Below are positions 1-8,611 of a stretch of DNA of 64,000 nt, one piece after another. The position numbers and the translations under genes were made by a program. The DNA lies in contig NZ_PDUD01000033.1 of NCBI RefSeq assembly GCF_002646595.1, positions 62,001 through 126,000 on the forward strand, in the 5' to 3' direction. The notes beneath the pieces are model-generated. The model was not told the DNA's origin and ran no database searches. It saw nothing but the letters and a program-made list of their open reading frames with translations. Origin of the DNA: Flavilitoribacter nigricans DSM 23189 = NBRC 102662. Its GTDB lineage: Bacteria; Bacteroidota; Bacteroidia; Chitinophagales; Saprospiraceae. Every line of letters begins with the position of its first letter. The stretch's first letter is position 1.

Positions 1-736
1 CGCGGATAGCCAGCGTACTCTTGTCTACCTTGTCGATCCGGGCCCGCACTTTCACGCGGCCGCCCCGTTTGCCGCCATTATAATCGCTGACATCGACAAA
101 GCCACCCGTATCGAAATCCGGGTAGATCTTCACCTTTTTGTCTTCCAGGATCTTGATGGAGGCTTTGATCAGTTCAATAAAGTTGTGGGGAAGTATCTTG
201 GTAGAAAGACCGACGGCAATACCGTCTGCGCCCTGGGCCAGCAGCATGGGGAATTTCATGGGCAGCGCCACGGGTTCCCGTTTCCGGCCGTCGTAGGAAA
301 GCTGCCATTCGGTGGTCAGGCTATTGAAGGCCACTTCCAGCGCAAACTTGGTCAGACGGGCTTCGATGTACCGGGAGGCCGCCGCGCTGTCGCCGGTGCG
401 GTTATCACCCCAGTTCCCCTGGGGGTCGATCATCAGGTCCTTCTGACCCAGATTGACCAGGGCATCGCCGATGGCGGCATCCCCGTGCGGGTGGTACTGC
501 ATCGTCTGTCCGATGATATTGGCTACTTTGTGGTAGCGCCCGTCGTCCATCTCCTTCATCGCGTGCAGTATGCGCCGTTGTACCGGCTTCAGACCGTCGT
601 CGATACCGGGCACCGCCCGTTCGAGAATTACGTAGGAGGCATAATCCAGAAAGTAGTCCTTATACATCCCCTTGAGGGTGATGATCTGATCCTGTCCGTC
701 GCCGTTTGGTGGAATGGAGGTTAAGTTATCACTCAT
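1..736 (-). CDS. parC: DNA topoisomerase IV subunit A, N-terminal part (cut by window edge)
   Basis: The A subunit of the type IIA topoisomerase cuts and rejoins DNA to unlink daughter chromosomes, together with ParE. Reading the minus strand from the ATG at 736 gives about 245 residues. They include DGLKPVQRRIL near 48-58, YHPHGDAAIGDALV near 81-94 and SRYIEARL, whose Tyr123 is the catalytic tyrosine. The phrases DYASYVILERAVP and GNWGDNRTGDSAA are those of the Bacteroidota ParC type rather than GyrA, so I call it parC. The rest of the gene lies outside the window. A promoter fitting the Bacteroidota consensus lies about 140 bp upstream. Confidence 0.93.
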   Translation of the reverse strand, partial: MSDNLTSIPPNGDGQDQIITLKGMYKDYFLDYASYVILERAVPGIDDGLKPVQRRILHAMKEMDDGRYHKVANIIGQTMQYHPHGDAAIGDALVNLGQKDLMIDPQGNWGDNRTGDSAAASRYIEARLTKFALEVAFNSLTTEWQLSYDGRKREPVALPMKFPMLLAQGADGIAVGLSTKILPHNFIELIKASIKILEDKKVKIYPDFDTGGFVDVSDYNGGKRGGRVKVRARIDKVDKSTLAIR

Positions 737-1092
737 ACTCGTGCTTCCTTGCTGTCAGTTTTGTGCTAAAAGGGGTGTGAAATTACGGAATAATGCCGTC
801 CCGCGAATGTAAATCTAATTTTAAACATCGTCCCGGTCAATCCGGAAATGACGAAGAAAACCGTAAAATTCCTATCCGGCAAAGGTAAGGATTTTACAAC
901 TATTAACAAAAAATTTGGTTTTTGTAATTTTAAAACATTATAAAATTGTTTTTTACCCTCTAAATTTAGGCCGGAAGGCAGCAAATCCGGGGCACGGGAC
1001 GTTGTCGTATTGGTGTCAAAGTCAGTCGAAAAGCTGTCGTCCCTGGTGGTTTATTCCGGTAAACCATTTAACTTAGTAGCCAACTCAGAACC
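737..1092. other. Divergent intergenic region, parC / ECF sigma factor
   Basis: This 356-bp AT-rich region between two divergent genes holds the parC promoter. No convincing coding sequence is present; a 72-codon minus-strand frame has no family-like features. For the sigma factor there is only an imperfect -7-like string (TAAAATTG) around 940. Confidence 0.6.
880..910 (-). promoter_or_regulatory. Bacteroidota-type promoter for parC
   Basis: On the minus strand a TTTG (-33 box, 907-910) is followed after 19 nt by TACCTTTG (-7 box, 880-887). This matches the known Bacteroidota consensus TTTG-N19-21-TAnnTTTG. It would give a leader of roughly 135-140 nt before the parC ATG. The assignment rests on the motif only. 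Confidence 0.6.
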
Positions 1093-1656
1093 ATGGATAT
1101 TGCTTTGCAGTATAATTTCGAAGAAAAGGACCTGATAAAGGCCTGTATCCGCAGGGAACGGTGGGCACAAAAAATGCTGTACGAAGAGTTCTACAGCCAG
1201 ATGATGGGCGTATGCCTGCGCTACTCCAATCATCAGGAAGATGCCCTCGATATTCTGCACGAAGGGTTTATCAAGGTTTTTAAAAACGTTGGTAAGTATC
1301 AACCGGGGACCTCATTGTCCGCCTGGATCAGGCGGATCATGGTCAATACAGCTATTGATTATTATCGCAAGACGATACGCAGACGGACCGAAGACATTGA
1401 AGAGGCCTACGATCTGAGCTACGACGAAGCTGATGCCATCAGCCAGTGTTCGGAGCAGGAGATCCTGGCGGCCATTCAGGAATTGTCACCTGCCTACCGG
1501 GCAGTATTTAACCTTTATGTCATCGAGGGATATTCCCACCGGGAGATCGCTCAGACATTGGATATCACGGAGAGTACATCGAGATCGAACCTGGTAAAAG
1601 CCAGAATGAAGTTAAGAGAGATGTTAGGTCCTAGAAATTACGGATATGAAGGATAA
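1093..1656 (+). CDS. ECF-type RNA polymerase sigma factor
   Basis: This 187-aa sigma-70 family protein has the size and layout of extracytoplasmic-function factors. Region 2 spans about residues 25-95, with DALDILHEGFIKVFKN and the promoter-melting part through SAWIRRIMVNTAIDYYR. Region 4 spans about 125-178, with the helix-turn-helix EGYSHREIAQTLDITESTSRSNLVKAR. It would direct RNA polymerase to a small regulon. The last codons overlap the start of the next gene by 11 bp, so the two are translationally coupled. No classical anti-sigma (ZAS) gene is present; the coupled protein may fill that role. The target regulon cannot be read from the sequence. Confidence 0.92.
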   Translation: MDIALQYNFEEKDLIKACIRRERWAQKMLYEEFYSQMMGVCLRYSNHQEDALDILHEGFIKVFKNVGKYQPGTSLSAWIRRIMVNTAIDYYRKTIRRRTEDIEEAYDLSYDEADAISQCSEQEILAAIQELSPAYRAVFNLYVIEGYSHREIAQTLDITESTSRSNLVKARMKLREMLGPRNYGYEG

Positions 1657-3469
1657 GCCAAACAAGTTGGACGACGTCATCCGGGAGAAGATGACCAACT
1701 TGGGTTCGTCTTACCGGCCCGAGAACTGGGACCGGCTGAGCGAACGTTTGGATGCAGAGGAGGCCGGGGCCGATCCTTTAGACGATATTGTACGCGGTAA
1801 ACTGACCAATCTGGCCGCTCCCTACCGGCCCGAGACCTGGGACTGGATGAACGACCGCCTTGATGCCCAGGAGGCTACACCCGATCCGCTGGATGAGGCT
1901 GTACGCAGTAAAATGGCCAATCTGGCCGCTCCCTACCGTCCGGAAACCTGGGACTGGATGAACGACCGCCTGGATGAGATTGACGAAGGATCTCCCGCCG
2001 GAGCGGAAATGCAGACCATGGACGAGGCAATCTACGACCGGATGCATCGCCTGGAAAAACCCTACGATCCGAACCACTGGCCCATGCTGCTCAAAAAGCT
2101 GGAGGCCAATGCCTACGTCGGGGAACGCATCGTGCGCTACAAAGCCATGGAGCTTTCTCTTTTGGTATTGCTGTTGCTCACCTTCATTCGCCTGCCTTTC
2201 CCCACTGAAAATAATATACCACAAACAAAACAACCTTTCCATCAGGCCCGGCCGCAGGCCAAAGAAGGCCGTGAAAGTGCCGCTGATCGTACCATAGCGA
2301 AAGCCGATACCGATGCTTCCGCCTCGGATGTTGCTGATCGTGCGGCTACCGAAAACGCTGCCGGTACGGCGGTTGCCGGGGCCGAAGCGGCCACGGCGGA
2401 TAACGCCCGTTCCGAACTGGCCGCTCTTGATCCGGAGCAGTCTCCGACTATCGGCCCGGAGTTCGCTGAGAGCCGGACCCCCGATGGCGATAAACTGGAA
2501 GGGGCTGTTTACAAAGAAGTAGCCGATCTGTCCAGACTGCCTTCCGAGACCCGCGAGCTGCCCGTTCCCAATCAAAAGATAACGGCGGATATTTTCCCGA
2601 ATTCCGATGAGCCCAAGCTGGATCACAACGTGATGGGGATGAACCCGTCGAATGTACTCGGGGTGCTGGCTTATCTGCCTACCGGAATGGCCCATCCGCT
2701 CTGCCTGACCTGCAAAGGAAAACTGGATAAGGAAGCCAAAATGGCCAAGCAGTCTACCTTCATTCGCATCGGTATGCAGGGAGGGCCGGACTACAATCGC
2801 GTCATTACACCCTCCACTCTCGCCCGAGGAAAATACTACCAGGACGATCGCTACTCACTGGGCTACAGCGGTGGCCTGACCATCGGTCTGGAAAAAGGTC
2901 GGGTAGAACTCGAAACGGGCCTGATGTACTCTAACAAGCGATACTACTCCCTGCCGATCCTGGTACTGGACGGTAGCGTGGAAGATGGCTTCTTTGGCGA
3001 CGGTACCAAGCAGTTTGACCTCGACGTCTTCCAGGTGCCGCTGAATTTCCGGTACAATTTCTTACGGAAAAACCGCTGGCGCATCTACGCCATGGCCGGT
3101 ATGTCGCTGCACGTAACGACCCAGTCCAATTACTACCTGGCCGAACCGGATGGTTTTACCACGGGAGAATTCCGGCCTACACCAAGCCGGCCGGGTGAAG
3201 ATAATTCCGGGCGCAATGCTCCTTCCATCAAATCGCAATTCGATAACTTCACGCAGGGATGGCTGGAAGGCGGAAGCCTTCGGGAAAACAGTTACCTGAG
3301 TGGGAACGTCGGTTTCGGCATCGAGCGATTCCTGACGGATTACTGGAGTATTTACGCACAGCCTACTTACAATCATTCCCTGATCTATTTCAACAAAGGG
3401 CTTGGTCCGTATTACGATCGTATCCATACCAACTCCCTCATCTTTGGATTTAAGGTAAGACTGAAGTAA
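1646..3469 (+). CDS. Four-repeat, single-TM protein with C-terminal outer-membrane-barrel-like region, coupled to the sigma factor
   Basis: This 607-aa protein has no N-terminal signal peptide. Residues about 6-160 hold four copies of a 37-45-aa repeat of the form LD-x-x-(I/V)-R-x-K-(M/L)-x-N-L-x-x-x-Y-x-P-x-x-W-x-x-(M/L)-x-x-R-L-D; copies 2 and 3 are nearly identical even in DNA. One hydrophobic helix follows at about 168-183 (ELSLLVLLLLTFIRL). Then comes an Ala/Asp/Glu-rich linker of about 170 residues, and from about 370 a region with alternating aromatic strands like a Bacteroidota outer-membrane beta-barrel. The layout suggests repeats in the cytoplasm, a periplasmic tether and an outer-membrane end. 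Because it overlaps the sigma gene by 11 bp, I infer that the repeats control that sigma factor. No family name is known to me. Confidence 0.75.
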   Translation: MKDKPNKLDDVIREKMTNLGSSYRPENWDRLSERLDAEEAGADPLDDIVRGKLTNLAAPYRPETWDWMNDRLDAQEATPDPLDEAVRSKMANLAAPYRPETWDWMNDRLDEIDEGSPAGAEMQTMDEAIYDRMHRLEKPYDPNHWPMLLKKLEANAYVGERIVRYKAMELSLLVLLLLTFIRLPFPTENNIPQTKQPFHQARPQAKEGRESAADRTIAKADTDASASDVADRAATENAAGTAVAGAEAATADNARSELAALDPEQSPTIGPEFAESRTPDGDKLEGAVYKEVADLSRLPSETRELPVPNQKITADIFPNSDEPKLDHNVMGMNPSNVLGVLAYLPTGMAHPLCLTCKGKLDKEAKMAKQSTFIRIGMQGGPDYNRVITPSTLARGKYYQDDRYSLGYSGGLTIGLEKGRVELETGLMYSNKRYYSLPILVLDGSVEDGFFGDGTKQFDLDVFQVPLNFRYNFLRKNRWRIYAMAGMSLHVTTQSNYYLAEPDGFTTGEFRPTPSRPGEDNSGRNAPSIKSQFDNFTQGWLEGGSLRENSYLSGNVGFGIERFLTDYWSIYAQPTYNHSLIYFNKGLGPYYDRIHTNSLIFGFKVRLK

Positions 3470-3481
3470 ACCGCAACCGCG

Positions 3482-3979
3482 ATGGCCAGTCTGCAAATTC
3501 GTCCGGCAACAACTGCTGATCTGGAGGCTGTCTGGCACCTGTGGAAGACCATCATGGACCAGAAGGTCTATTTCCCCTACGACGATACTTATACCCGGGA
3601 GCAGATCGAAGAAAGCTGGATCAACCTGTCCAATGCCATCTTCGTAGCCGAAACGGAAACGGAAATTGTGGGAGCCTATATTCTCAAACCCAACCAGCCC
3701 GGTTACGGAAAGCACATTGCGAATGCAGCCTATATGGTGGATACACGGGCTAGGGGGCAAGGCATCGGTGATCAGTTGTGCGCCCATTCGGTAGCCGCCG
3801 CCCGTACGCTGGGATACCGGGGGATGCAATTCAATCTCGTTGTCAGTACCAATAAGGCCGCTATCCGCACCTGGCAGGCCAATGGTTTTTCGATCATCGG
3901 AACGGTTCCGGGCGGATTTTACCAGGAGGGCCTGGGATACGTGGATGCCCATATCTTTTTTATGGACCTTACCCGCTAG
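3482..3979 (+). CDS. GNAT-family N-acetyltransferase
   Basis: This 165-aa protein has the Gcn5-related acetyltransferase fold. It opens with the typical IRPATTADLEAVWHLW. The acetyl-CoA pyrophosphate loop is visible as VDTRARGQGIGDQL (motif A, about residues 86-99), followed by the motif B part AAIRTWQANGFSIIGTVPG. It transfers an acetyl group from acetyl-CoA to an unknown amine, small molecule or protein. It starts 12 bp after the preceding gene and could share its transcript. The substrate cannot be assigned. Confidence 0.88.
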   Translation: MASLQIRPATTADLEAVWHLWKTIMDQKVYFPYDDTYTREQIEESWINLSNAIFVAETETEIVGAYILKPNQPGYGKHIANAAYMVDTRARGQGIGDQLCAHSVAAARTLGYRGMQFNLVVSTNKAAIRTWQANGFSIIGTVPGGFYQEGLGYVDAHIFFMDLTR

Positions 3980-4124
3980 CGTGGAGTAGTAGGCCGCCCG
4001 CCAGCTTCCCTGAATGATCCTTTATCCGTTCAAGGCTGTTTTCTGGAGGCCGTTGCCTACCGTACTTAGATAAAATGTTTATTTCCGGATTTACTTTTCT
4101 ATTTTCCTCTTTTCACCCGACAAA

Positions 4125-5918
4125 ATGGAAAGTATGGAAAAAAAGATACTCGCCCCGGCAGTAGCCGGGTTGATGTTACTGCTCTTCACCTTACCTTCTT
4201 TATCCGCGCAGGAATTTCAATTGAACGCGTCCGCGGTGGATAGCCTAACCGAATTCGTGGCCGCTACCGGCGCCAATAAAATGCTGCTCTACCAGGATGG
4301 CAAACTGGTGAAAAGCTGGGCGGACGAATCCTGCCGGGAACCGATGAATACGGCCTCCATGGTTAAATCCTGGACCGGTCTGGTGATCGGCATCCTGGTG
4401 AACCAGGGAAAGATCAAAAGCGTCCGGGATCCGGTTTGCGATTACCTGCCCGAATGGCGGGCGGGCTGTGACAGTAACGTAACGGTGGAACAGCTACTGA
4501 CCATGTCGGCGGGCATCGATCGGCGGCCGGCGGCCAGTTCGGTACTCGCCCAAAAGGATATGCGGGCCTTTGTGCTGGACTTGCCTCTGGATCGAACTCC
4601 GGGAACGCGCTTCAGCTATTCCAACGAAAGTGTGCAGCTATTGGGTGCATTGATCGAAAAGGCCGCCGGGCAAGCTGCGGGTACCGTATTCCGGGAGTTA
4701 CTTTTTGAACCCCTTGGGATGTCGGATACCCATCTGGTAAAAGATGAGGCGGGTAACGATATCACCTACGGAGGCGCGATGACAACGGCTGAAGATGCCG
4801 CCCGGATCGGCCAGTTGATGCTGAACGGCGGCCGGTATCAGGGACGACAGCTGGTGCCCGCAACCTGGGTAAACCAAAGCACGACTCCTTCCGCAAAGGC
4901 GGCTTATTACGGCTATTTGTGGTGGATAGATACCGCCCAGGATAATTACGCGGCCATGGGCGATTTCGGTCAGATGACCATCGTATTTCCCAAAGAACGT
5001 CTGTTGCTGATCCGGCAACAATCCTGCCGCAACAATGATCCCAGTCAGAATATGAACTGGATGGGGCCGGATTTTCTGAAAATGATCCGCAATACGGTCC
5101 GGACGGAAACTACGGACCCTGGTGATATGCCCGATCCCGGGAAATTGTTGCTGGGGTACGACGATCTGCCCCGCTCGCAAGTAATGGTGGTGGGCACGCA
5201 TCACTTTCGGCAGGAAGATCATTACGATGAACTCGATGCGGAAAATCAGCAGCAGCTGGAAAAACTGGCGGATGCGCTGGCGGCATTCCGGCCGACGAAA
5301 GTGGTGTTGGAATGGGAACCCCGACTTACCGAAAGAGCGAATCAGCGCTACTCCGATTTTCTAAACGGAGCGCTGTCCATCGATAGCCTGACCAATGAAA
5401 CCTACCAGCTCGGATTTCGGCTGGCGCGGAAGATGGGGCACGAACGCCTCTATCTTTTTGACGATCAGACCGAATTCATCGGCTCTCTGGAGGGTTTTAC
5501 CTTTGATAAATTCGGGGAATACGCCAAGGCCAATGATGACGGCTTTTACAATGTGCACGAATCCGTACTGATCGAGCGCTTCGGTAAAAACCAGGAAGCA
5601 CTGGATGGCCTGTCTCTTTACGACCGGCTCCTGGTGATGAATTCACCGGAGGCAGGAACGATCAACGCCCAGCGCATGCACATGTACGAGATCCGGGTGG
5701 GTATTCAAAAGAACTGGATGGGGCCCGACTGGCTCGGACGCTGGTACCGGCGGAATGTCCGGATGGTGGCCAATGTGCTGCAATTCAGTGAGCCCCCGGA
5801 GGACCGTATTCTGATCATTGTCGGGGATAATCACAAATGGGTACTGGACCAGTTATTTGCGTTTTCGCCGGATTTTGAACTGGTATCGAGCTACGATTAT
5901 CTGCAGCGGGGACGTTAG
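4125..5918 (+). CDS. Secreted serine hydrolase (class C beta-lactamase-like) fused to a DUF5694 domain
   Basis: This 597-aa protein starts with a signal peptide ending near SLSAQ (residue 29); the ATG at 4134 is an equally good start. Residues about 35-330 form a beta-lactamase/esterase/DD-peptidase domain with the nucleophile motif S78-M-V-K81 and the Y165-S-N167 motif. Residues about 350-597 match DUF5694, a secreted domain of unknown function that opens with VMVVGTHHF and has conserved EWEP and GDNHKW strings. The two are usually separate genes, so this is a fusion. The hydrolase part probably acts in the periplasm or outside the cell on an ester or amide; the substrate is unknown. It is convergent with the beta-helix gene. 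Confidence 0.85.
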   Translation: MESMEKKILAPAVAGLMLLLFTLPSLSAQEFQLNASAVDSLTEFVAATGANKMLLYQDGKLVKSWADESCREPMNTASMVKSWTGLVIGILVNQGKIKSVRDPVCDYLPEWRAGCDSNVTVEQLLTMSAGIDRRPAASSVLAQKDMRAFVLDLPLDRTPGTRFSYSNESVQLLGALIEKAAGQAAGTVFRELLFEPLGMSDTHLVKDEAGNDITYGGAMTTAEDAARIGQLMLNGGRYQGRQLVPATWVNQSTTPSAKAAYYGYLWWIDTAQDNYAAMGDFGQMTIVFPKERLLLIRQQSCRNNDPSQNMNWMGPDFLKMIRNTVRTETTDPGDMPDPGKLLLGYDDLPRSQVMVVGTHHFRQEDHYDELDAENQQQLEKLADALAAFRPTKVVLEWEPRLTERANQRYSDFLNGALSIDSLTNETYQLGFRLARKMGHERLYLFDDQTEFIGSLEGFTFDKFGEYAKANDDGFYNVHESVLIERFGKNQEALDGLSLYDRLLVMNSPEAGTINAQRMHMYEIRVGIQKNWMGPDWLGRWYRRNVRMVANVLQFSEPPEDRILIIVGDNHKWVLDQLFAFSPDFELVSSYDYLQRGR

Positions 5919-6001
5919 ACGGTAGAGGAGAAGGAGCAAGTATAATCATGACCTGCAAGGGCATTCCGTATTCGAATTGGTTTTCCAGGGAGTCAGTCTG
6001 G

Positions 6002-8374
6002 TTATAGCTTTATATCCAGTTTATGCTGTTCCTGGTTTCGTATGTACGAAAGCTCGATAGCTCCTCGCCAGCTTTCCCCCTGATAGTGTTCCATGAGCTG
6101 GGCGACCCGCTCGACCGGATGGTTATTGAGCGAAATGAGAACATCTCCGGCTTGCAGGCCCACCTTGCCGGCCAGGCTTTCTGCGGGTACGGTTCGCACC
6201 ATTACCCCTTTATCGCTGTCGAGGCCGGCGGCTGAGCGTTCTCCCAATCCCCGGATATCACTGACCTGAGCGCCGAGGAAATCCACGAGGGGTGAACTGC
6301 TTCCTGCTTTTGGAAGAAAGAACAGCGGCGCGGAAATCTCCGGAGTATCCGCCATCGCCCGGAGCTTTGGATCCATAACGCCGAAGGAATCCATGGGGAA
6401 GTTCTCGAATCCCAGCGCGAGTGCCGGTGAGGCGTCTGCCACCCGGAAATCTCCGGTACCGGGGTCCAGAAAATCTGGATTGCCGTAGCCTCCGTGGGTA
6501 TCCAGTCCCAACTCGTGGGACCGGCTGAGTGCGGCCGAATCGGGCAGCAGGTTGTAATCGATCTCATCCCCCCAGCCGTTCAGGCGGATCGGTTTGTACC
6601 AGGTCATCACAATATTGCGCCGGAAGACATCGTGACTGCCCTCAAACCAGACATGCGGGTGGAAGGAGTTATTGATCATGATATTATTCTCAACCGTCCG
6701 GTGGAAGCCTTCGCGGAGTTTGATACCGCCGTTCAGGCAGAGATTATTGTAGATATGGTAATTGCTCGATCCGTCGTCCAGATCAATATCCCAGCCGTGA
6801 TCGCAGCGGAAGCGGTTATTGCGAATAGTGGTGGTATTTTGGGCATCGAGCAGGATGAGCCCGGGTTCCGCACGGGTAAGGCTATCCATGATCTGTCGGT
6901 TGGGGTGCCAGAAACGGTCTCGTCCCCAGGAGTTGAATGCACCGTGATCGCCGGTTTCCAGCACGGTGTTGAATACATCGTTGTATTCGATCATATGGCC
7001 GCCCCAGGTACCCTCGCTCACATTGATGCCGGCCCGGGGTGTATTGTAGATGGTATTGTGGCGCAGGGTGATCCCGGAGGCCATCGAGATCTGTACGCCG
7101 GCTACCTGTTTTTCGATAGTGTCGATATCGCGTATCAGATTCCCTTCGATCAAAGCCTGAGCGGGATAGTCGTTGTTTTTGGGCCCCGGTTCACGATCCA
7201 GTTGATCGGCCGCGACCCATTCGTGGTATTCAAAACTGGGAGAACGAACAGCTTCGGGGCTACCGACCAGTGCAATGGCGCTGGCCCCGATCTGTTCGAA
7301 AAGGTTGGTGGAAATGTTGGTTTTTCGGTTGTACTGATTGACAAACACGGCGTTTCCACCCAATTGTCGAAACTGATTATGTTGGATTAGTATATTCTCG
7401 GTGCCTTCCAGTAGCAGGGCTCCTCCCCGGTAGATGGCCCAGTCGCTCCGCAGCAGCGGCTCTTTGGTGCGCATGTAAGTGCTGCGGGTATGCCGGAATT
7501 CCAGACCGGCTACGGTAATGTCATGTACTGGTGCATCTTTGGAGCCCCGAAATTCAAACAGGTGTTCCAGCGAAGCGATCTCGGCCCGGGACGTATCGGG
7601 GTCAAGATCAGGGGCCGGAAAATAATAGAGTCTTTCCTCCGCATCATCGTAATACCACTCCCCGGGAGCATCCAGTTCTTCCCGGATGTTTTCCACAAAG
7701 CGGAATTCCCGGTGCATACCCATCTGCCGGTTATTTTGGAAGCCACCTTCCAGCGTGGCTTCTCCGGCTGCGTTCACGCCGGTGATCCGATAGTGATAGC
7801 CACCCCATTCCGCGCGGTGCATGGCGTGAAGTACGCCGGTTTCCGGTCGGGACCAGGTGCTGATCCGTTCCGGAGCGATCGCGTCGGTGGCGTAGCCGTT
7901 GTAGATCAAAATGTCCGGGTCATAATTCGGGTAGCGGGCCCGGATCTGTTTGCGGCCGTTCAGATACAACTGATCGAACGGCTGATCGGCCTTTAGTTCC
8001 GCCTGCAGCAATGGCCCTTCCCCCGCTGACCAGTTCAGTTCCAGATGTCTGGCTCCGGAGATCGTTACTGCTTCATCCCGGTAAGCCGTCAACTGCAATG
8101 GATGTTCCGGAGTGCCCGAGTGAATGGCATCGAACACCAGTGGCCGATCCAGATAATAGGTGCCCCGGCGGAGATAGATGGTCAGGTCCGATTCGGGATC
8201 TTTTTCCCGAAGGTCTTTCACCAGCTCAAGGGCGCGTTGCAGGCTTTGCAGCGGTGCATTTTGTTGTCCACTATTCTGATCGTTACCATCAGGAGCTACA
8301 AAAATTTCCTGCCTGTTTCCTCCACAGGAGTTGAATAGCAAACTGATCAGAATTAAGTAGGGTATAAGGCGCAT
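6002..8374 (-). CDS. Right-handed beta-helix lipoprotein with C-terminal PDZ domain, GH141-like glycosidase
   Basis: This 790-aa protein has a lipoprotein signal with Cys17 (LLFNSCGG). It begins with the beta-helix opening IFVAPDGNDQNSG, typical of DUF1565/pectate-lyase-like proteins. The first half resembles the GH141 style of Bacteroidota enzymes (ARYPNYDPD, HRAEWGGYHYRITG, EWYYDDAEERLYYFP). The middle (about 290-640) holds parallel beta-helix coils with many N-N-x-F/I repeats. Residues about 690-790 are a PDZ domain (GKVGLQAGDVLISLNNHPV). Characterised GH141 members include an alpha-L-fucosidase acting on pectin and a xylanase. Its place beside GH51, GH106 and SusC/D supports a role in side-chain removal. 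The GH141 assignment is from pattern memory; the beta-helix and PDZ calls are firmer. Confidence 0.8.
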   Translation of the reverse strand: MRLIPYLILISLLFNSCGGNRQEIFVAPDGNDQNSGQQNAPLQSLQRALELVKDLREKDPESDLTIYLRRGTYYLDRPLVFDAIHSGTPEHPLQLTAYRDEAVTISGARHLELNWSAGEGPLLQAELKADQPFDQLYLNGRKQIRARYPNYDPDILIYNGYATDAIAPERISTWSRPETGVLHAMHRAEWGGYHYRITGVNAAGEATLEGGFQNNRQMGMHREFRFVENIREELDAPGEWYYDDAEERLYYFPAPDLDPDTSRAEIASLEHLFEFRGSKDAPVHDITVAGLEFRHTRSTYMRTKEPLLRSDWAIYRGGALLLEGTENILIQHNQFRQLGGNAVFVNQYNRKTNISTNLFEQIGASAIALVGSPEAVRSPSFEYHEWVAADQLDREPGPKNNDYPAQALIEGNLIRDIDTIEKQVAGVQISMASGITLRHNTIYNTPRAGINVSEGTWGGHMIEYNDVFNTVLETGDHGAFNSWGRDRFWHPNRQIMDSLTRAEPGLILLDAQNTTTIRNNRFRCDHGWDIDLDDGSSNYHIYNNLCLNGGIKLREGFHRTVENNIMINNSFHPHVWFEGSHDVFRRNIVMTWYKPIRLNGWGDEIDYNLLPDSAALSRSHELGLDTHGGYGNPDFLDPGTGDFRVADASPALALGFENFPMDSFGVMDPKLRAMADTPEISAPLFFLPKAGSSSPLVDFLGAQVSDIRGLGERSAAGLDSDKGVMVRTVPAESLAGKVGLQAGDVLISLNNHPVERVAQLMEHYQGESWRGAIELSYIRNQEQHKLDIKL

Positions 8375-8455
8375 TCAGGGGAGATTTGTTTCGGCAATTT
8401 TCCTTAACTGAAAGAAAGTTCTAATTTCTATATAAGTCCGTATCGCTTCTACCTA

Positions 8456-8463
8456 TAGATTTG
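8456..8463 (+). promoter_or_regulatory. Possible -7 box upstream of cheB
   Basis: TAGATTTG fits the Bacteroidota -7 consensus TAnnTTTG, but no TTG lies at the expected -33 distance. It would give a leader of about 140 nt before the CheB ATG. This is weak evidence on its own. Confidence 0.3.
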
Positions 8464-8611
8464 CCAACCTTATGCAGATTTTTGCTCATTTGGGTAATTC
8501 TGGGGGAATACGGCAATTATACTGGTCTGGAATCTAACTTTTAACGCCAGAGACAGGTTACTTAGGAAATACAACCGGGATCGTGAGATCCGGGTATTAT
8601 CCCTTAAACCA

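Noticed and set aside
766-984. 72-codon frame upstream of the sigma factor
   Set aside because: It lies over the parC promoter in AT-rich DNA and has no family features.
3062-3952. 296-codon minus-strand frame across two genes
   Set aside because: It covers the end of the barrel gene and most of the GNAT gene in antisense. The GNAT motifs are on the plus strand.
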